From the NCBI GenBank assembly GCA_019347725.1, contig JAHWKV010000061.1, positions 1 through 6,460 on the forward strand: a DNA stretch of 6,460 nucleotides, written 5' to 3'. Positions 6,296 through 6,460 of the stretch are shown piece after piece (position 1 is the stretch's first letter; every line of letters begins with the position of its first letter). The translations under genes and the position numbers were made by a program. Below the pieces are notes generated by a model. That model worked only from the letters and a program-made list of their open reading frames with translations, searched no databases and was not told the DNA's origin. This stretch comes from Actinomycetota bacterium (GTDB taxonomy: Bacteria; Actinomycetota; CADDZG01; JAHWKV01).

Positions 6296-6460
6296 GTGAA
6301 GGTGGATTACGAGAACAAAACTGTCCTGATTACCGGTGGCACGGGCTCTTTTGGTAACGCGATGGTGGATCACCTCCGTGGGCGCGCGTATCGTGAGATC
6401 CGCATCTTTAGTCGGGACGAGGCCAAGCAGGACGCTATGCGGCGAAGGGTCACCGCAGAC
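6296..6460 (+). CDS. capE: CapE/FnlA/WbjB-type UDP-GlcNAc 4,6-dehydratase/5-epimerase, 5' part
   Basis: Fifty-five codons run from GTG at 6296 to the window edge without a stop. The protein begins VKVDYENKTVLITGGTGSFG, with the nucleotide-binding TGGTGSFG at residues 13-20. REIRIFSRDEAKQDAMRR at 33-50 is a hallmark of the soluble short dehydratase family CapE/FnlA/WbjB. These enzymes remove water from UDP-GlcNAc and invert C5, the first of three steps to UDP-N-acetyl-L-fucosamine (with CapF- and CapG-like enzymes, expected downstream). A weak GGAC at 6287-6290 precedes the GTG; the in-frame GTG at 6302 is an alternative start. The ATG at 6294 is out of frame and immediately followed by TGA. 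The 35-bp gap after the CapD-like gene holds no terminator. The truncation is due to the window end. Confidence 0.85.
   Translation, partial: MKVDYENKTVLITGGTGSFGNAMVDHLRGRAYREIRIFSRDEAKQDAMRRRVTAD

Overview
This window looks like part of a surface-polysaccharide (capsule/exopolysaccharide) locus from a high-GC Gram-positive bacterium, most likely an actinobacterium. By eye the GC content is near 60 %. Two genes and the partial third use GTG or TTG starts. One gene carries a DUF4012 domain, common in actinobacterial polysaccharide clusters, and another is a Wzz-type chain-length regulator fused to a tyrosine kinase, the usual actinobacterial form. I cannot name the genus.

Layout: a long leftward gene (31-2556, minus) encodes an 841-residue membrane protein. 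Its N-terminus is a degenerate bacterial sugar transferase (monotopic phosphoglycosyl transferase fold), followed by one transmembrane helix and a large extracytoplasmic DUF4012 region. A 173-bp divergent intergenic region (2557-2729) holds a candidate promoter for each direction and short palindromes. Rightward, three closely spaced genes follow: a Wzz/BY-kinase fusion (2730-4346, TTG start), a long membrane-bound CapD/PglF-type UDP-GlcNAc 4,6-dehydratase (4368-6260), and the first 55 codons of a short CapE/FnlA/WbjB-type dehydratase/5-epimerase (6296 to the window edge). Gaps of 21 and 35 bp and no visible terminator suggest one operon.

Working together: the two dehydratases probably draw on UDP-GlcNAc to make two 6-deoxy-4-keto-HexNAc intermediates of opposite C5 configuration, precursors of sugars such as D-FucNAc/QuiNAc and L-FucNAc. 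The Wzz/kinase protein would control polymerisation and export. The divergent DUF4012 protein sits in the same membrane, but its role is not established. The order kinase-CapD-CapE resembles the staphylococcal cap5/cap8 order capA-capB-(capC)-capD-capE, with A and B fused and no phosphatase gene between.

The most notable points are the apparent loss of the catalytic Asp-Glu pair in the sugar-transferase domain fused to DUF4012, and the non-canonical Walker A and A' motifs in a kinase that still has an eight-tyrosine tail. I saw no RNA gene, CRISPR array, insertion sequence or convincing terminator.
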